NCBI GenBank assembly: GCA_036245525.1
Contig: BTPG01000005.1
Span: 127,679,620 to 127,743,619 of the forward strand
Direction of reading: 5' to 3'
Length of the DNA: 64,000 nt
Source: Semisulcospira habei
Lineage: Eukaryota; Mollusca; Gastropoda; Semisulcospiridae
Of this stretch, positions 42,898 to 55,208 are shown in pieces. Under the pieces are notes generated by a model that worked only from the letters and a program-made list of their open reading frames with translations, searched no databases and was not told the origin of the DNA. How positions within the stretch are numbered: position 1 is the first letter of the stretch; each line of letters begins with the position of its first letter. Position numbers and translations under genes: made by a program.

Positions 42898-43174
42898 TTT
42901 TACTACAGATTCCCATCCGATCTTAAAGTTCAGCTGCTGTGTGGAAACCTACATGATAAACTGGTTTTTAAAGTTGCTATGTATATTTCAGGTTGCCTTA
43001 AATTAAGGAATTAGAGGGATTTGCTTTGAACTTTTCTTGTTTTTTTTTGTTTATTTATGTGCGCTGATGTAATGCTATATGAGTGTGTTTTACAACCACC
43101 TTCCTGTATTTTCTGGTTGTAAAGTGTATTTTGTGTTCATATGGGCCAGATGGCCTGCAAAAACTGAAATAATG
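42898..43174 (+). pseudogene. Possible LINE ORF2 C-terminus and 3' UTR
   Basis: An open stretch YYRFPSDLKVQLLCGNLH then DKLVFKVAMYISGCLKLRN ends at TAG 43012-43014. The 3' region ends ATGGGCCAGATGGCCTGCAA with ACTGAAATAATGA. A short Lys/Leu-rich terminus with an AxYIxxCxKLR-like end followed by a GGGCC..GGCCTG..AATAA tail resembles LINE 3' ends. The evidence is suggestive only. Confidence 0.4.
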
Positions 43175-43499
43175 ATTGTACATTGTTTAACGTCCCGGCA
43201 GCAACAAGGCTTTCTCAGGACGTGCCCGCACCGCTTGTGAAAAAAACAGAATATTGAATGCATGTCGCCAGCCGGTCCAATACGTTAAATAAACCTACGA
43301 CACGGGGCCTAAATAAAGCTAAGACCATTTAGCAACATAATCCATTATCAAGAGCTACAGGCAGCGCAGACAGTAGGGAGAGTTTAAAAAAGGAAAATAC
43401 AGGTGAATGGACCAAGGGTAGACAGAAACACATGCCCCAGAATAGAAGGGAAAACCCCACCCTGTGGGGTTGACCAGGGTGACCCTGGGAACTGAAGAG

Positions 43500-43557
43500 T
43501 AGTCAACCCCACCCAAGTCCCCCAGGGCAGACCCGGGTGGGGTAAAAACTGAAATAA

Positions 43558-43631
<74 letters not shown>
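43500..43631 (+). repeat. Retroposon tail with (ATT)n
   Basis: GGTAAAAACTGAAATAAATT runs directly into about 23 ATT units; CACACCA repeats follow to 43692. An AATAAA-like motif before a trinucleotide array is the usual form of a LINE/SINE 3' end. Confidence 0.6.
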
Positions 43632-43632
<1 letters not shown>

Positions 43633-43928
43633 ACCACACACCACACACCACACACCACACACCACACCCACCCACCCACACACACACACACACTATATTA
43701 TATTAGTATATATATATACTAATAGTCAAAACTTAAGGGCCACTTTTTATCGCAGACGCACTGACAACACCACACAAATAATGTAACAATACTTGGAGTC
43801 AGTACTTTGCTAATTTATTCAGTAACAAATTCATTTACGTTTTGAGTAAATCAAGCAATTGTAACAACAGCAGTACGTTAGAATGTTCACCCACCCCTCA
43901 TTTGAAAAGTCACACAAGTCTGGTCCAG

Positions 43929-44968
43929 TCAGTAGCGAGTGTACACAATGTTTGCAGCCAAGCATTCAATGCAGCGTTGGCGCATGGAGTTCACCTGGGT
44001 TAGGAGAACAAGTTGTGGGATCGCTTCCCACTCTTGATACAGAATCTGAGTCAGCTGGGGGGCGCCTTGAGGTGGGGAGATGGGGAGGGGGGGTGGGGTT
44101 GCTGACTACACGTTGCCCCAGCACGTCCCAGAGGTGCTCGATGGGAGCCAGATCAGGTGAACGAGCTGGCCACTCCATCCTCATGATGCCCCGTTGCTCA
44201 AGGTACTCATCCACCACACGGGCGCGATGAGGTCGAACGTTGTCGTCATGCAGAACAGCATTGTCGCCTATGGCTTGGACAGCTGGCTGGATGAGGGGCT
44301 GCACAATCTCGTCCCGATAGCGCATTCCAGTCAGGGTGCCTCGGATGATGTGGAGGGGGGTCCTGCCTTCCCTGCTGAAGCCTGCCCAGACCATGACTGG
44401 GCCCCCTTCGTAGCGATCCACCTCTTGGACGCATCCATCCGTGAATCGCTCGCCCTAGCGTCTCCAGACCTTCCCTCTCTCGTCGTTGAAGGACACAGTG
44501 AACCGTGACTGATCAGTAAACAGAACCTGAGTCCACTGGAGTCTGTTTCACCTCACATGTTGACGACACCAGGCAACCAGGGCTCTGCGATGAGCTGGAG
44601 TGAGGGGTATTCTCACTACTGCTCTGCATGAAGCCAGGCCAATTTCGCGCAGACGTCGGCAGACTGTGCTTCTGCTGAAGTTAACGTTTGCAGATTGCAT
44701 CAGTTGACGTCGCAGAGTGGTTGATGTGACAGTTCGGTCGCGCAGAGCCGCCACACAGAGGTATCCTCCCTTCTGCTGGTGCAGCGCGGGCGTCCTGAGC
44801 AGGGTCATCGTTCTGCCCTTCCAGTTTCTTGGAATTGTGCCAGAGCCTCTGGATCACTGAATGGGACACCCCAAGACGTCACCCAACTTCTCGTCTGGAA
44901 ATTCCATCCTGCAGCCATGCTAGCGCCCGGCCTTGATCTACTGGCGTTAGGCTTCGTCGTAGTGGCAT
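43929..44968 (-). pseudogene. Tc1-type (DD34E) transposase pseudogene
   Basis: The minus-strand start ATG at 44968 reads MPLRRSLTPVDQGRALAW, followed by the HTH region (SHSVIQRLWHN, then TVTSTTLRRQL with RSTVCRRLREIGL). The catalytic core shows FTDQSRFT (first Asp), LHDDNVRPHRA (second Asp) and PDLAPIEHLWD (Glu). Exactly 34 residues separate the second Asp and the Glu, as in Tc1. It ends NSMRQRCIECLA..TRY-stop at 43929. About 345 codons, the normal family length. Breaks: a TGA at 44545-44547 in place of a Trp codon, a TAG near 44455, frameshifts near 44780-44860 in the linker, and a frameshift after VLGQRV near 44090. Terminal inverted repeats were not found on both sides. Confidence 0.92.
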
Positions 44969-45297
44969 GGTTAGGAAAGTGACAAATATGCCCCTACTGT
45001 ACCGGTATTTGCAGCGAAACAGACGCGCTCAGTGTTCACGACTGATCCCCTTTAGCACGTGCATCACGACTTTACCGAGTTTTTCCACCTGCCTGCCTTT
45101 GGTACGCTTGTCAATATCGCACAGCTTTTCACAAAAACTGACGATGTTTCACGTGCATTTGACACGTTCGTGGAAATTGATGAATTGTTGTCATTGTACC
45201 CTGTACAGTAGACTGTCTAAGATCAACTTTTAGCCCATTTGGTTTGAAAGAACATTGAATTTTATTAGCGTACTTGCGACGATAAACAATGACACAA
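44969..45297. other. No feature recognised
   Basis: It may include the 5' flank of the Tc1 copy. I see no inverted repeat matching the other side. Confidence 0.4.
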
Positions 45298-46562
<1,265 letters not shown>

Positions 46563-46585
46563 CATACTGATAAAACTGCATTTAA

Positions 46586-46690
46586 AAAAATTTAAAAACT
46601 GGTTTTAGTCCCACGCAAAAACTGACCTCGTTGCAATGCAGAGAGACAAGTTGGTTGGCAGTTACTGGTTTGGAAAAGTTTCCTGCAACT
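46586..46690 (+). repeat. R2 copy 4
   Basis: GGTTTTAGTCCCACGCAAAA, TTGCAATGCAGAGAGACAAG, TTTCCTGCAACTGG. Confidence 0.75.
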
Positions 46691-46700
46691 GGTGGCAGGT

Positions 46701-46787
46701 GAGCAAGAAGTCCTCGGGACGACTTCGGCCGTTGTTGGCCCGCGCACGGCCGTGCGCGGGCCTACAACGACCCAAGGACCTTTTGGC
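46701..46787. mobile_element. Pal-C hairpin
   Basis: CGTTGTTGGCCCGCGCACGG pairs with CCGTGCGCGGGCCTACAACG; the outer ends AGTCCTCGGG and CCCAAGGACCTTTTGG match Pal-C. Confidence 0.88.
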
Positions 46788-47117
46788 TACCAGAAGGAAG
46801 GAACAGACGGTATTTTCTTTGAAAAGGAACAAAATAGGCCTGCAAACAGGATTCCCCGTGACTTCTGTCTGTTGCGGAAATTTCCTTGTGTTTTCTCAAA
46901 ACAGTCTCGGAATCAGTTTCGGTACTCTTTTTTTCCCCTTCTCTCCTCCCAAAGTCAACTGTGGCCAATACATCGACAATGATAGCTCAGAAGGATCGTG
47001 GAGTCAGACTTGTTCTGCATGGTGCCGCCTAGAGAAATGTTAAGCTAACCGACCAGAGACTATTCCTTTACTGTCGTTGTCGGTCCATGTCTTTACACAC
47101 ATACGTTGGTGTTCCGA

Positions 47118-47223
47118 TTAACCCTTTGCGTGTCGGTAGCGGTTTTAGTCGCGATGATTCCTACAGAAATCATCCTACATGAATCATCGCGACGAAAACC
47201 GCTACCGACACGCAAAGGTTTAA
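47118..47223. mobile_element. Complete Pal-E element with duplicated centre
   Basis: TTAACCCTTTGCGTGTCGGT..CACGCAAAGGTTTAA (106 bp). The centre CCTACAGAAATCATCCTACA, then TGAATCATC, is a short internal duplication that makes it about 15 bp longer than other copies. Confidence 0.9.
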
Positions 47224-47293
47224 TTAGTAAACGATCCCAAAACGTGAGACAATTCGCTTTGAAAACGAAAGGTCGTCGTCAGTTGAGAAATGT

Positions 47294-47352
47294 TTGCCGG
47301 TCTGTAATTTTGGACCATAGGTCGTAAGGTCCAAAATAACAGACCAGCGCAA
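47294..47352. mobile_element. Pal-G hairpin
   Basis: TTGCCGGTCTGTAATTTTGG pairs with CCAAAATAACAGACCAGCGC. Confidence 0.82.
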
Positions 47353-47568
47353 AGACGCAGACGCAAGGGGTGTGGTCACATGATCTTGTCAGAAAGAGGC
47401 GTACATGCAGCCGAGAGAGCGCCCGTAATGGGTTTTCGAAGATCGCACTCAAGCGGACGGGAAGATGTTTTTGTTTTATGGAAACAAAATCTGTTTATTA
47501 CGCTGAAAAGTGAGAGATGCTTACAAACACCATAGCCCAATAGTTCGAACTAGCTGGAGTGTACTCCC

Positions 47569-47638
47569 ACACTGGTTTTCTCCCTTGATTTGCTACCGAT
47601 GTTATCAGCGGTAGCTAATCGAGGGAGACAACCAGTGT
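47569..47638. repeat. 70-bp hairpin
   Basis: ACACTGGTTTTCTCCCTTGA and TTTGCTACCG pair with CGGTAGCTAATCGAGGGAGA and CAACCAGTGT. Confidence 0.8.
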
Positions 47639-48189
47639 AGTATTCTCTATGACTTAGGATAACCTAAGGTTAACAGTACCACGAAGACCCTCCTCTGAAT
47701 ACCTGTATTCATTTCTGTTGCTTCGTCTGCTTTGAAAACAGTTTCGTCGTTGATTTTTTATTTTTTTTTTATTAAAAAGTCTCTTTCTGCTGTCGGTTAT
47801 TTAACAGTAGCTACTGGACTATCTAAGAAAATGACAAGCGAATAATAAAAGAAAAAAGTAACCATAAAGTTATCTGCGCTTGTTTCTTGCAAATAACTGT
47901 CAGACAAAAATTCAACAATTTTATCCAGTCCTCACGATAGCACCAGGAAACTGTCCTTCGTCACTTCCTCCCCTGTTTTTGTCCCCCTCTTTCCAATTTC
48001 TCTCCGCCCCCGCCCCCGCCCCCGCCCCCCTCCACCCTCCATTTCACCGCACCCGTCCTCTTAGAGTGAAATTATATGGAAAAGTAATACACTTCTCGGA
48101 TAAATCATGAATTCAATTAAGGCAAGAAATATTCGGCCAGTAGAAGAAGTATCTCATATACGTCTACCGGAAACTGCAGGTTATGCCAG
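47639..48189. other. No gene recognised; (CGCCCC)n at 48005-48031
   Basis: A short hexanucleotide run CCCCGCCCCCGCCCCCGCC; otherwise unassigned. Confidence 0.45.
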
Positions 48190-48285
48190 GATGGAACATA
48201 GCTCAAGGGTTGTACATGATTTTCCTTGGCGCCTACAGGCGCCAAGCTAATCAGGAACTACCCTTCAGCCGTCGTGGTCGACCCA
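48190..48285. mobile_element. Pal-B hairpin, diverged
   Basis: ATAGCTCAAGGGTTGTACAT with tip CTTGGCGCCTACAGGCGCCA; the return arm is mutated. Confidence 0.7.
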
Positions 48286-48780
48286 ACCTCCGCGACTTGC
48301 ACTAAGTGCTGTTGATTCGAAAACGTCAACATTTCCTTCGCCAAAGACATGGAAGTCGATGTAGCTAATGCAGGATCAAACGAAGACTGGTCCACTTCTA
48401 ATAATGCATATTCCGGGGGCCCCGAATAGAAGCAATAATTCAAATCTGATATTTTCTGCCGGCTAATCAATGACGAGGGGTTGATGAGGCGCGTGACCGG
48501 GGCAGATCTCTAATAACTCGACGGTCACCCTGCTCATCTTCCCAAATAACCACTAATGGTTATGCTCCTTGATGACTTAAACAGTAGCCTCCCTTCTCTG
48601 GTGGAACAGAGTCTCTAACAGGCATTCGACAACAAATCCGTTAGATAACTTAGATAATCACCCTGGGTAACTTGAGACAATATCAAACCCAGTGCCATTG
48701 CTGTTCTTGGAAAAGAATCAAATGTGCTGTCTCACAGAACAACTCCACGAATAGTTTGACTCGAAAAAATTGTAGTACTT
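48286..48780. other. No feature recognised
   Basis: No supported gene. Confidence 0.4.
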
Positions 48781-48986
48781 ATAGCTCCCTGCCAATGGAC
48801 GCAAAAGTGTCTTTGAAAGCAGGAAAGATTTGACACCGAATAATCCCATCAATCCTAGGAGCAAGGATATGAATAGGGTCAGCAAGAAGCAAAGAACCTC
48901 ATGAGCCCCCGCACCTGCGGGGGCTCATGAGGTTCTTTGCCTCTTTCTGTTGAATGGTGTTTCCATTTTCCGGCAGTCAAGGTGTT
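48781..48986. mobile_element. Pal-A element
   Basis: CTCCCTGCCAATGGACGCAA on the left and CCGGCAGTCAAGGTG on the right. The hairpin at 48882-48946 (AGAACCTC sub-variant, tip CCCCCGCACCTGCGGGGG) is nearly perfect. Confidence 0.8.
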
Positions 48987-49074
48987 TATTAACTCGTTTA
49001 CACCAAATGATGACTTTCACATTTGTAGATGCGTGTATAAAGACTGTGATCCAGCTGCTGGACAAAGATCATGC

Positions 49075-49150
49075 AGCCAGTCGTGGTAGTGCTTCCAGGG
49101 CGCCAGGTTAATCTGGCAATATCATTGAACTATCATGGCCGGTCAACCTC
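49075..49150. mobile_element. Pal-B remnant
   Basis: GGTAGTGCTTCCAGGGCGCC and TTGAACTATCATGGCCGGTC remain. Confidence 0.55.
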
Positions 49151-49369
49151 CCGTTGAAAAAAGACAGGAGTAGCATATCTAGGCCGACGTCAGACTTATC
49201 AAGAACTACAGCTGAACTAGCATGGCTGAACTATCTGTGATAGTCAAAGAGATTACATAACTGACTGGCTGCTGTGTGTGCGTGCGAACAAATGCACGCA
49301 TGCGATACAATGTTACACGTTATTTAATAAACCCATGAGGCCTGATAATGTCACGTCTAGAATATAATT

Positions 49370-49905
49370 TGTTTTCCTCCCTACGTCACACGACCAGTCA
49401 CTTTACCCCAAACCGTACCATCTGACCGTGATATAAAAACCCCTGTAGCGAAAAATGGCGGACGTTTTGTAGCCCTCTCAAGGACGCATCTTGGATGCCA
49501 GTTTTGTTCTAAAAAAGATTGCCAAACATTCTAAAGTACAAAGTTACTTAGTGTTGTTCGAAACAACAAGCACACTCAGTACTGGAGACGGCAACGTCAT
49601 GGCATGTTTTAATTACGTTATAAGTCTATTATGTATAAATGTATATTCCTTTGACGTCAGTCATGTCTGGCGTGGTCCAGGTCGCAAGATGTCTTCTTGA
49701 TATCTTTTACGAAAATAGTGGAGGAATGAAAACAGATACGTTATTGGTCGGAGGGGTTAGCTGCACGGACCCTTGTAGGCCTTCGGGAGGTCAAAGGAAT
49801 CATTGTACCCCTCAGGCCTTCGGGGGACAATGATTCCTTTGACCTCCATCAGACCTACAGAGGTCCGTGTAGCGAACCCCTCCGACCAATAACTTATAAT
49901 GTATT
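49370..49905. repeat. Dispersed repeat R4, copy 2, inverted relative to copy 1, with Pal-I
   Basis: 49370-49490 mirrors 42645-42762, and 49740-49893 is Pal-I copy 2 (GTTATTGGTCGGAGGGGTTA..CCCTCCGACCAATAAC). Only 250 bp separates the two blocks here, against 1.08 kb in copy 1. Confidence 0.65.
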
Positions 49906-50224
49906 ATAATAATAAAGAACATTTAGATCGCATTGAATCCCCAGGAGCCGTGGGCTCTAAGCGCGTAAACTTATAGTGAAGTTTGGCTGGCAGACAGACC
50001 AGTCGCTTTATCAATTGCCTCTAATTGTGCATGGGCAATTTTTGGCCAGACTCCGTGCCAGCAGAGGGCGGGCAAATGACGCGTACGTCACGTCATGGCG
50101 TGATCTTTTCTGCCAGTATAACGTTGCAAGTAAGGTATGTTTAGATTTGCAGTGCTCCTTATGCTTAAAACGAACGAGAATGATAAAGTATGACGAGGTA
50201 TGTTTTAAGCCTATATCTCGATGT
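49906..50224. other. No feature recognised
   Basis: No supported gene. Confidence 0.4.
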
Positions 50225-50288
50225 ATGCTGGTCTGTAATTTTGGACCTTACAGCTTAAGCCGTAAGGTCCAAAATCACAGACCAGCAT
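50225..50288. mobile_element. Pal-G hairpin, best copy
   Basis: 64 bp, ATGCTGGTCTGTAATTTTGG..AAAATCACAGACCAGCAT around CTTAAG, two mismatches. There is no TTAA at its borders, unlike Pal-A to Pal-F. Confidence 0.9.
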
Positions 50289-50399
50289 TGATGTGTACAA
50301 AATGTGGTTTTGGGATCTAACAGCCGTTTATTGGTTTCCAAGGTTCGGGTCAGTGCAGAGAACCGTTAATACCTGAGGACTACGAACGTCGACAGCATT

Positions 50400-50501
50400 T
50401 TAACGTCTCGACTGCAGCTACTGACGACACCGCTCGTCCGGGAAAAGACGCGTAACTACTGACACGTTTTTTTCCGCAGAGAGCAGCAGTCAAAGGGTTA
50501 A
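50400..50501. mobile_element. Complete Pal-D element
   Basis: TTAACGTCTCGACTGCAGCT..GCAGTCAAAGGGTTAA (102 bp), with GGGAAAAGACGCGTAACTAC inside. Confidence 0.82.
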
Positions 50502-51028
50502 ACAAGTCAACCCTTAACTTTGTAGACGTACAGAGTACGCCAACATGCGCGATAGTGTGGATAAATAAAGAACTTAAGGCAATAAACCGACACTTCGAAT
50601 GGCATGCAAGTTTGTTAGCACACCAGCTGGCCAGGCGATATTGGACGTCCGATTGGCACGTCCAAACAGTGGGACATCGTTCGTTATTTTGTCTCCTCAT
50701 TCGATTTCGAGTGGGTGTAAAGTCGTTTGCTACCTCCGCAGGTGTTTATATAGTTAAATAAAATCGTTCTAATTTTGAAGCTTATTAAAAAATACAAGTA
50801 ACCCCCAGATTAGTTTGAATTTATGGCAAGTAAACATTTAAAGGATCTGAGTAAGGGGCACTTTTTTTTAAAAGATCTTTGAATGACGCAAGATGTTGCG
50901 TTGCCAAATGTTATCGCGATGCTGCAAATAAGAATCGAACTGGCCTTTAAATGACGTAAAGTTAGTGTCGACACCAAACAATTAATGGACTCCTACGTAC
51001 AACCAGCGTCATTCGTCTGCAGAAAAGA
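50502..51028. other. No feature recognised
   Basis: No supported gene. Confidence 0.4.
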
Positions 51029-51128
51029 CACAGGGCCAGGGAGCTTACACGAGTTAAGTCCCCTGACAGCGGCTCTTTCAAGAGCCGCTGTCAGGGGACT
51101 TAACGCCTGTAAGCTCTCTGGTCCTGTG
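51029..51128. mobile_element. Pal-H hairpin, best copy
   Basis: 100 bp with 48-nt arms: CACAGGGCCAGGGAGCTTAC..GTCCCCTGACAGCGGCTCT, then TTCA, then the complement. Few mismatches. Confidence 0.92.
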
Positions 51129-51603
51129 GTGGAAAGGACTGGTGTCAGGGATTTGGTTCGTGTGGGCTACCGGGACCTGTGGCGAGAGAACTTCCAGCAA
51201 GCATCAGAGGTTGGCGTACGTTTCATTACTGTGTACACCTTAGATTTTGTCCTGAGTTTCAGCACGTGCCACACGTTACAAAGCCTGTTTGATTAGAGAC
51301 CCCAGTCACTGAGGAAGCTGCTCGATACTCGTGTATCATAGTTCCCCGACAACAGATCAATTTATCTGCGCAGAACATAGATTCTCTTGAGCCTCTGAGG
51401 CAAGAACAAAGAAACCCCCAACTCCATCTGTGCTTCGTCAAGCGGAGTATGTCACACTGACAACGATCTACTGCAACTTTTCCCTGAACACTAATTCCCT
51501 GCCCCAACACCCATAGGCACGGAACATTTCTCTACGTAGACTGAAGATTCCCTCTATGACTGAAGACCACATAATAATTTTATCTATATGAGGCCATTAC
51601 AAG
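51129..51603. other. No feature recognised
   Basis: No supported gene. Confidence 0.4.
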
Positions 51604-51662
51604 GCGCATATCTTTCATGGGCCCCCACAGAGGGACGGCTCATGAGGATCTATGCCTCTTGC
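51604..51662. mobile_element. Pal-A remnant
   Basis: CATATCTTTCATGGGCCCCC, then GGCTCATGAGGATCTATGCC and TCTTGC. Confidence 0.65.
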
Positions 51663-51740
51663 AGATGGGTAGCTGGCCAGTTCGGTGCATAAGACCATCA
51701 TTGGAACATTAACTTGACGCAGACTCGCCCAGGTTCCTCA

Positions 51741-51924
51741 TTAAATCCGTCACTGCCAGCGGTGAAATTTTCGTTAACTCAGCTCCGTCCAAGGAACGTG
51801 GATGCACAATGGTGTCAGCAAGAGGCATAGCTCCTCATGAGCCCCCGCAGTTGCGGGGGCTCATGAGGATCTATGCCTCTTGCAGTTGGGTCGTGTTTAG
51901 TTCTTCTCGACAGTGAAGGGGTCA
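51741..51924. mobile_element. Complete Pal-A element
   Basis: TTAAATCCGTCACTGCCAGC..GACAGTGAAGGGGTCA. The hairpin at 51818-51883 has one mismatch. Confidence 0.87.
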
Positions 51925-52079
51925 TACATGAGCCGGTTTTTCTCAGCAACCTCACGCATGTTCCATCACCCAGAGATTAATCACGTAACGCGGTCCAGAA
52001 TCACGCCAGATTAGCCAGCATACCTGTGGAAAGTAGTTTGTCTCCACGCAATACAGCAGACAACAATAAGCGGCAACTC

Positions 52080-52135
52080 TTAACTCATTCGAGGCCTTGC
52101 CGCGTATCCGAATGTGGCACACCTCGAATGTAGTA
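52080..52135. mobile_element. Pal-F element, shortened (56 bp)
   Basis: TTAACTCATTCGAGGCCTTG..ACACCTCGAATGTAGTAA. Confidence 0.8.
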
Positions 52136-52169
52136 AACTTTTCATATTAAAAAAAAAACCCAAACCATC

Positions 52170-52505
52170 TACAATATCCATTCGCAAGAATGCCGCTTTA
52201 TCTGAATCGAGACATTCCGCACACGGATACGCGGCAAAATAGCAGTCATTTGAGACCGGATACGCAGCAAATAATGCAGCCCTTTGAGAATGGATAGGCG
52301 GTCAATAATGCTGCGTTTGGTACCGGATAGGCGACAAAGAAAAGAGTGTTTTGGGACCGGATACGGGCAAATAAAACAATCTTGATGCGAGACCGGATAC
52401 GAGGCAAATATGGCTTGAAATCGGAAACGCAGCATGTGAAACTGTATCTTCAAACAAGATACGCGGCAGATAAAGCTGTGCGGCATGTCTCAAACGATAG
52501 TTACG
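52170..52505. repeat. Degenerate tandem array built from a Pal-F core
   Basis: CCGGATACGCGGCAAA-like units recur about every 38-40 bp (near 52214, 52255, 52294, 52333, 52355, 52394 and 52428). The block is bounded by Pal-F-like CTGAATCGAGACATTCCGC on the left and GTGCGGCATGTCTCAAACGA on the right, so the array appears to have grown inside a Pal-F hairpin. Confidence 0.7.
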
Positions 52506-52944
52506 TATCGACATGGAGTTTCGGAACGTCTCTCTCCACGTTGCATGTTGCCCAAAAACAGATGAACACAAGCGAGGGACATGAAGATCCCTTTGAGTCG
52601 CCACAATCTTCCGGCGCTCATGAGGATCTTTTTGATGGAAGTTCTCTGCAGTAGTCTAAACAAAATCACATTGACATGGAAAGCTCTTGATGTCAGGGAG
52701 TTAATCGACCACTGCACCATCAAGTGCATCATTGCAGGTTTAGTATGCCAAGCTGGGACACTCGGTCAGGCTAACTGGACAAAATTAGAGGTCTAAACAG
52801 CTTCTGCTTTGTTTCGTCAGTCACATAGCTAACCACAGATACCTTCCTCTGGGTAAGAAACATAGACGTAAATATGCACTACCTGCATCAGCAAAAATCA
52901 GACAGTAGAACCTGTTCTGAGCAACCACCTTTTGGCAAGAAAAT

Positions 52945-53101
52945 ATTGATATATGTCCTAAGGATGAACTTTTCAAATTTTCTTATTGTCATATTAAGGC
53001 TACATTTAGTTCAAGGGTGGTGCCAGGATCCTGGCACCAGCTTTGAACTATCATAGTCAAATTTATTTCGAGAAATCGTGTATCAGGATAAAATGGGTTA
53101 A
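52945..53101. mobile_element. Pal-B element with symmetric central deletion
   Basis: TATGTCCTAAGGATGAAC on the left, AGGATAAAATGGGTTAA on the right. The hairpin is cut down to 53007-53050 (44 bp), joined at CCAGGATCCTGG, so the AATAGCTTGGCGCC tip has been lost evenly from both arms. Confidence 0.85.
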
Positions 53102-53373
53102 GAGACATGTGCGCGGGCTGTCAAGAGAAATCTTGAGCGGCGAACGGCGGCATCCATGCAGTCATTAAAGACCATCATTTTGGCGGCTGCGGTCTTTCAT
53201 GACAGGCGATCTCTCATAAGGGTGGCCGCTCAAAACATGTTCTGCTGAAAATAGATCCTGGCGAAACTGGAAGTCTAAATGTTTTTGTCGTTTCATTTTC
53301 TAACACACTGGCATGAGCTTTGATGATTTCCTCGGTGTGACGCAGAGATGTAAGTGAGCGCGATACGCACAAT
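53102..53373. other. No gene; imperfect inverted repeat near 53115-53230
   Basis: GCGGGCTGTCAAGAGAAATC and TTGAGCGGC near the left end, GACAGGCGATCTCTCATAAG and GGCCGCTCAA near the right end. Confidence 0.45.
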
Positions 53374-53437
53374 AAAGAGATATAGATTCTCATGAGCCCC
53401 TGCAAATACAGGGGCTCATGAGAATATGTGCCGCTTG
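53374..53437. mobile_element. Pal-A hairpin
   Basis: AAGAGATATAGATTCTCATG with tip CCCCTGCAAATACAGGGG. Two right-arm fragments follow at about 53550-53584 and 53664-53691. Confidence 0.82.
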
Positions 53438-53914
53438 AACGAAAGGTGCTGCAAAGTGCAGTCAAAGAGTGATAACCTCTCTCATTCAAAACGTAGATAC
53501 AAATAGACTCAAACTACCCGCCAGGACGATTTAATTTCATGCACATTCAACAGCAGGGTCTCATGTTAATCAATGCCTCTTGCATAGGGGCTGCAAAGTT
53601 CAGTAACAGACTATCAGCTTCCTCAACTCAAGACATAGATGTAAATAGACCCAATTGCAGTGGCACATGAGAATCTGAGACTCTTGCACAGGGTCCGTAA
53701 ATAGCTGTCTGTTTTCCTGGGTTTCACAAAAACCTGCTCACTAGGCTGTGCAAAGTAGTTGTGTCACGAAATGTCCTCGCAGCTTTTCACCTATCAGGTC
53801 GGAAAACAAACATGGAATTGGAAGACAAAATGTTTTCCTGGCCAATCTGTGTCACTCAGACCAAAAATAAATATTACTGGTTGGGATATGGCCTGTGCAG
53901 TTGCAACACAGGGA

Positions 53915-54010
53915 GTGGAAACTTATACGAGTTATTTCTTCTGACAGCGGCTTCTCTCTATACTATTTAGAGGCTCGGACCGGCTGTCAGGAAACATGAC
54001 TTATTGTGGT
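53915..54010. mobile_element. Pal-H remnant
   Basis: ACTTATACGAGTTATTTCTT then CTGACAGCGGCTTCTC, and a return with CCGGCTGTCAGGAAAC. Confidence 0.65.
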
Positions 54011-54221
54011 TTCCTCGCCATGTGGTAGCAGTTTGGTTTGCTGTGATAATGAATTATAGCCACACAAGGCGAGAAATTAGATCGGTGTTATTTTTCTTGG
54101 GCGGGCATGTCACTCAATCACCTATTTCCATCTGATGAAATCACAGAGTTCCTGCAATCGCAGAGGCTCGGAATGCTGTGAGCATCTTACCGCACACATC
54201 TGCATGTCTGCTCACATCACG

Positions 54222-54436
54222 TTAACCCCTTCGCTGTCAAAAAAGCGCACACAATCCAACTGCCAGAGGCATAGATCCTCATGAGCCCCCGCAATTGCGG
54301 GGGCTCATGAGGATCTATGCCTCTTGCTGACACCACTTTGTGCCAAATTTTTTAAAGGACTTCTGGGGCTCTTTGAAGTTGGCTTTAACAAAGATTTCAG
54401 AAAACAGACTGCGTCCAATGGCAGTAAAGGGGTTAA
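54222..54436. mobile_element. Complete Pal-A element, reference copy
   Basis: TTAACCCCTTCGCTGTCAAA..GGCAGTAAAGGGGTTAA, 215 bp, TTAA exact at both ends. The hairpin at 54262-54327 has a single mismatched pair. This copy best shows the whole design: TTAA, 17-bp terminal repeat, about 25-bp spacer, hairpin, about 90-bp right spacer, terminal repeat, TTAA. Confidence 0.95.
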
Positions 54437-54714
54437 ATAGTTCACGTTTGACTACGCTGACTTAAAAGTGTATACAAGCTTGTTATATAATTGTAATGGA
54501 TTGAACAAGCAGCCCTGGCTTGTTCCCGCTATGACAGAAGATAATGGACAGGCACTCAGATGGCTGAACAAGCTCTCATGCATTGTTCGGTGAATGGGGC
54601 GCACCGGCAATGCTTAAAATGGGCAGAGATGAAGGAAATGCGCACTGTGCAAATGTTGAGCAACCGCCTAACCGCTTCACTGCCAGCGCGTATAAATCAT
54701 GTCATCAGGATAAT

Positions 54715-54862
54715 TTAACCCGTTCAATGCCAGCTGACGCTGATTGTGTTTCTGCAGTCTTCGTTGATTCAACAAGAGAAAGCCTAGCTGTCCAAAGAGC
54801 ATGGATTCAAAGTGGTGTCAGCAAGACGCATATATCCTCACGAGCCCCCGTATTTGCAGGTG
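54715..54862. mobile_element. Pal-A element, truncated in the hairpin
   Basis: TTAACCCGTTCAATGCCAGC at the left. The hairpin left arm GCAAGACGCATATATCCTCA is present and the element stops at the tip (GTATTTGCAG). Confidence 0.8.
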
Positions 54863-55033
54863 GATGATGTTAAACAGGTTGAAGCCATCTCGGAAATCAA
54901 CGCCAAATAACCCCGTCCATCCAAAGGCACGGACAAGATCTCAGCGAAGAAAGAAAAAGTGTACACGCTTGGCAGTCACTTTTTGTGTGTCTGGATTTCG
55001 TATCCGAGGAACAGGTTAACATTTAAATAATGC

Positions 55034-55101
55034 CAGCAAGACTCAAAGAACAGCATGATTACCCGCAAATGTAAGGGCTTATGAAGCTCTGTGTCTCTTG
55101 C
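55034..55101. mobile_element. Pal-A hairpin, diverged
   Basis: GCAAGACTCAAAGAACAGCA and AAGCTCTGTGTCTCTTGC. Confidence 0.78.
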
Positions 55102-55127
55102 CGTTGGGTGACTTTGGTTGGGTTGGG

Positions 55128-55208
55128 TTAACTCTTTCGATACGTGCCGCAACCGGATTCACGGCTTAAAGCCGCGAATCCGGTTGCGGCACGTCTCGAA
55201 TGTGTTAA
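55128..55208. mobile_element. Complete Pal-F element (81 bp)
   Basis: TTAACTCTTTCGATACGTGC..GTCTCGAATGTGTTAA. Very few mismatches. The right TTAA (55205-55208) is shared with the next Pal-A. Confidence 0.94.

Noticed and set aside
43700..43760. TATATATACTAATAGTC with AAAACTTAAGGGCCAC as a Tc1 terminal repeat
   Set aside because: No matching inverted copy was found beyond 44968, so the end could not be confirmed.
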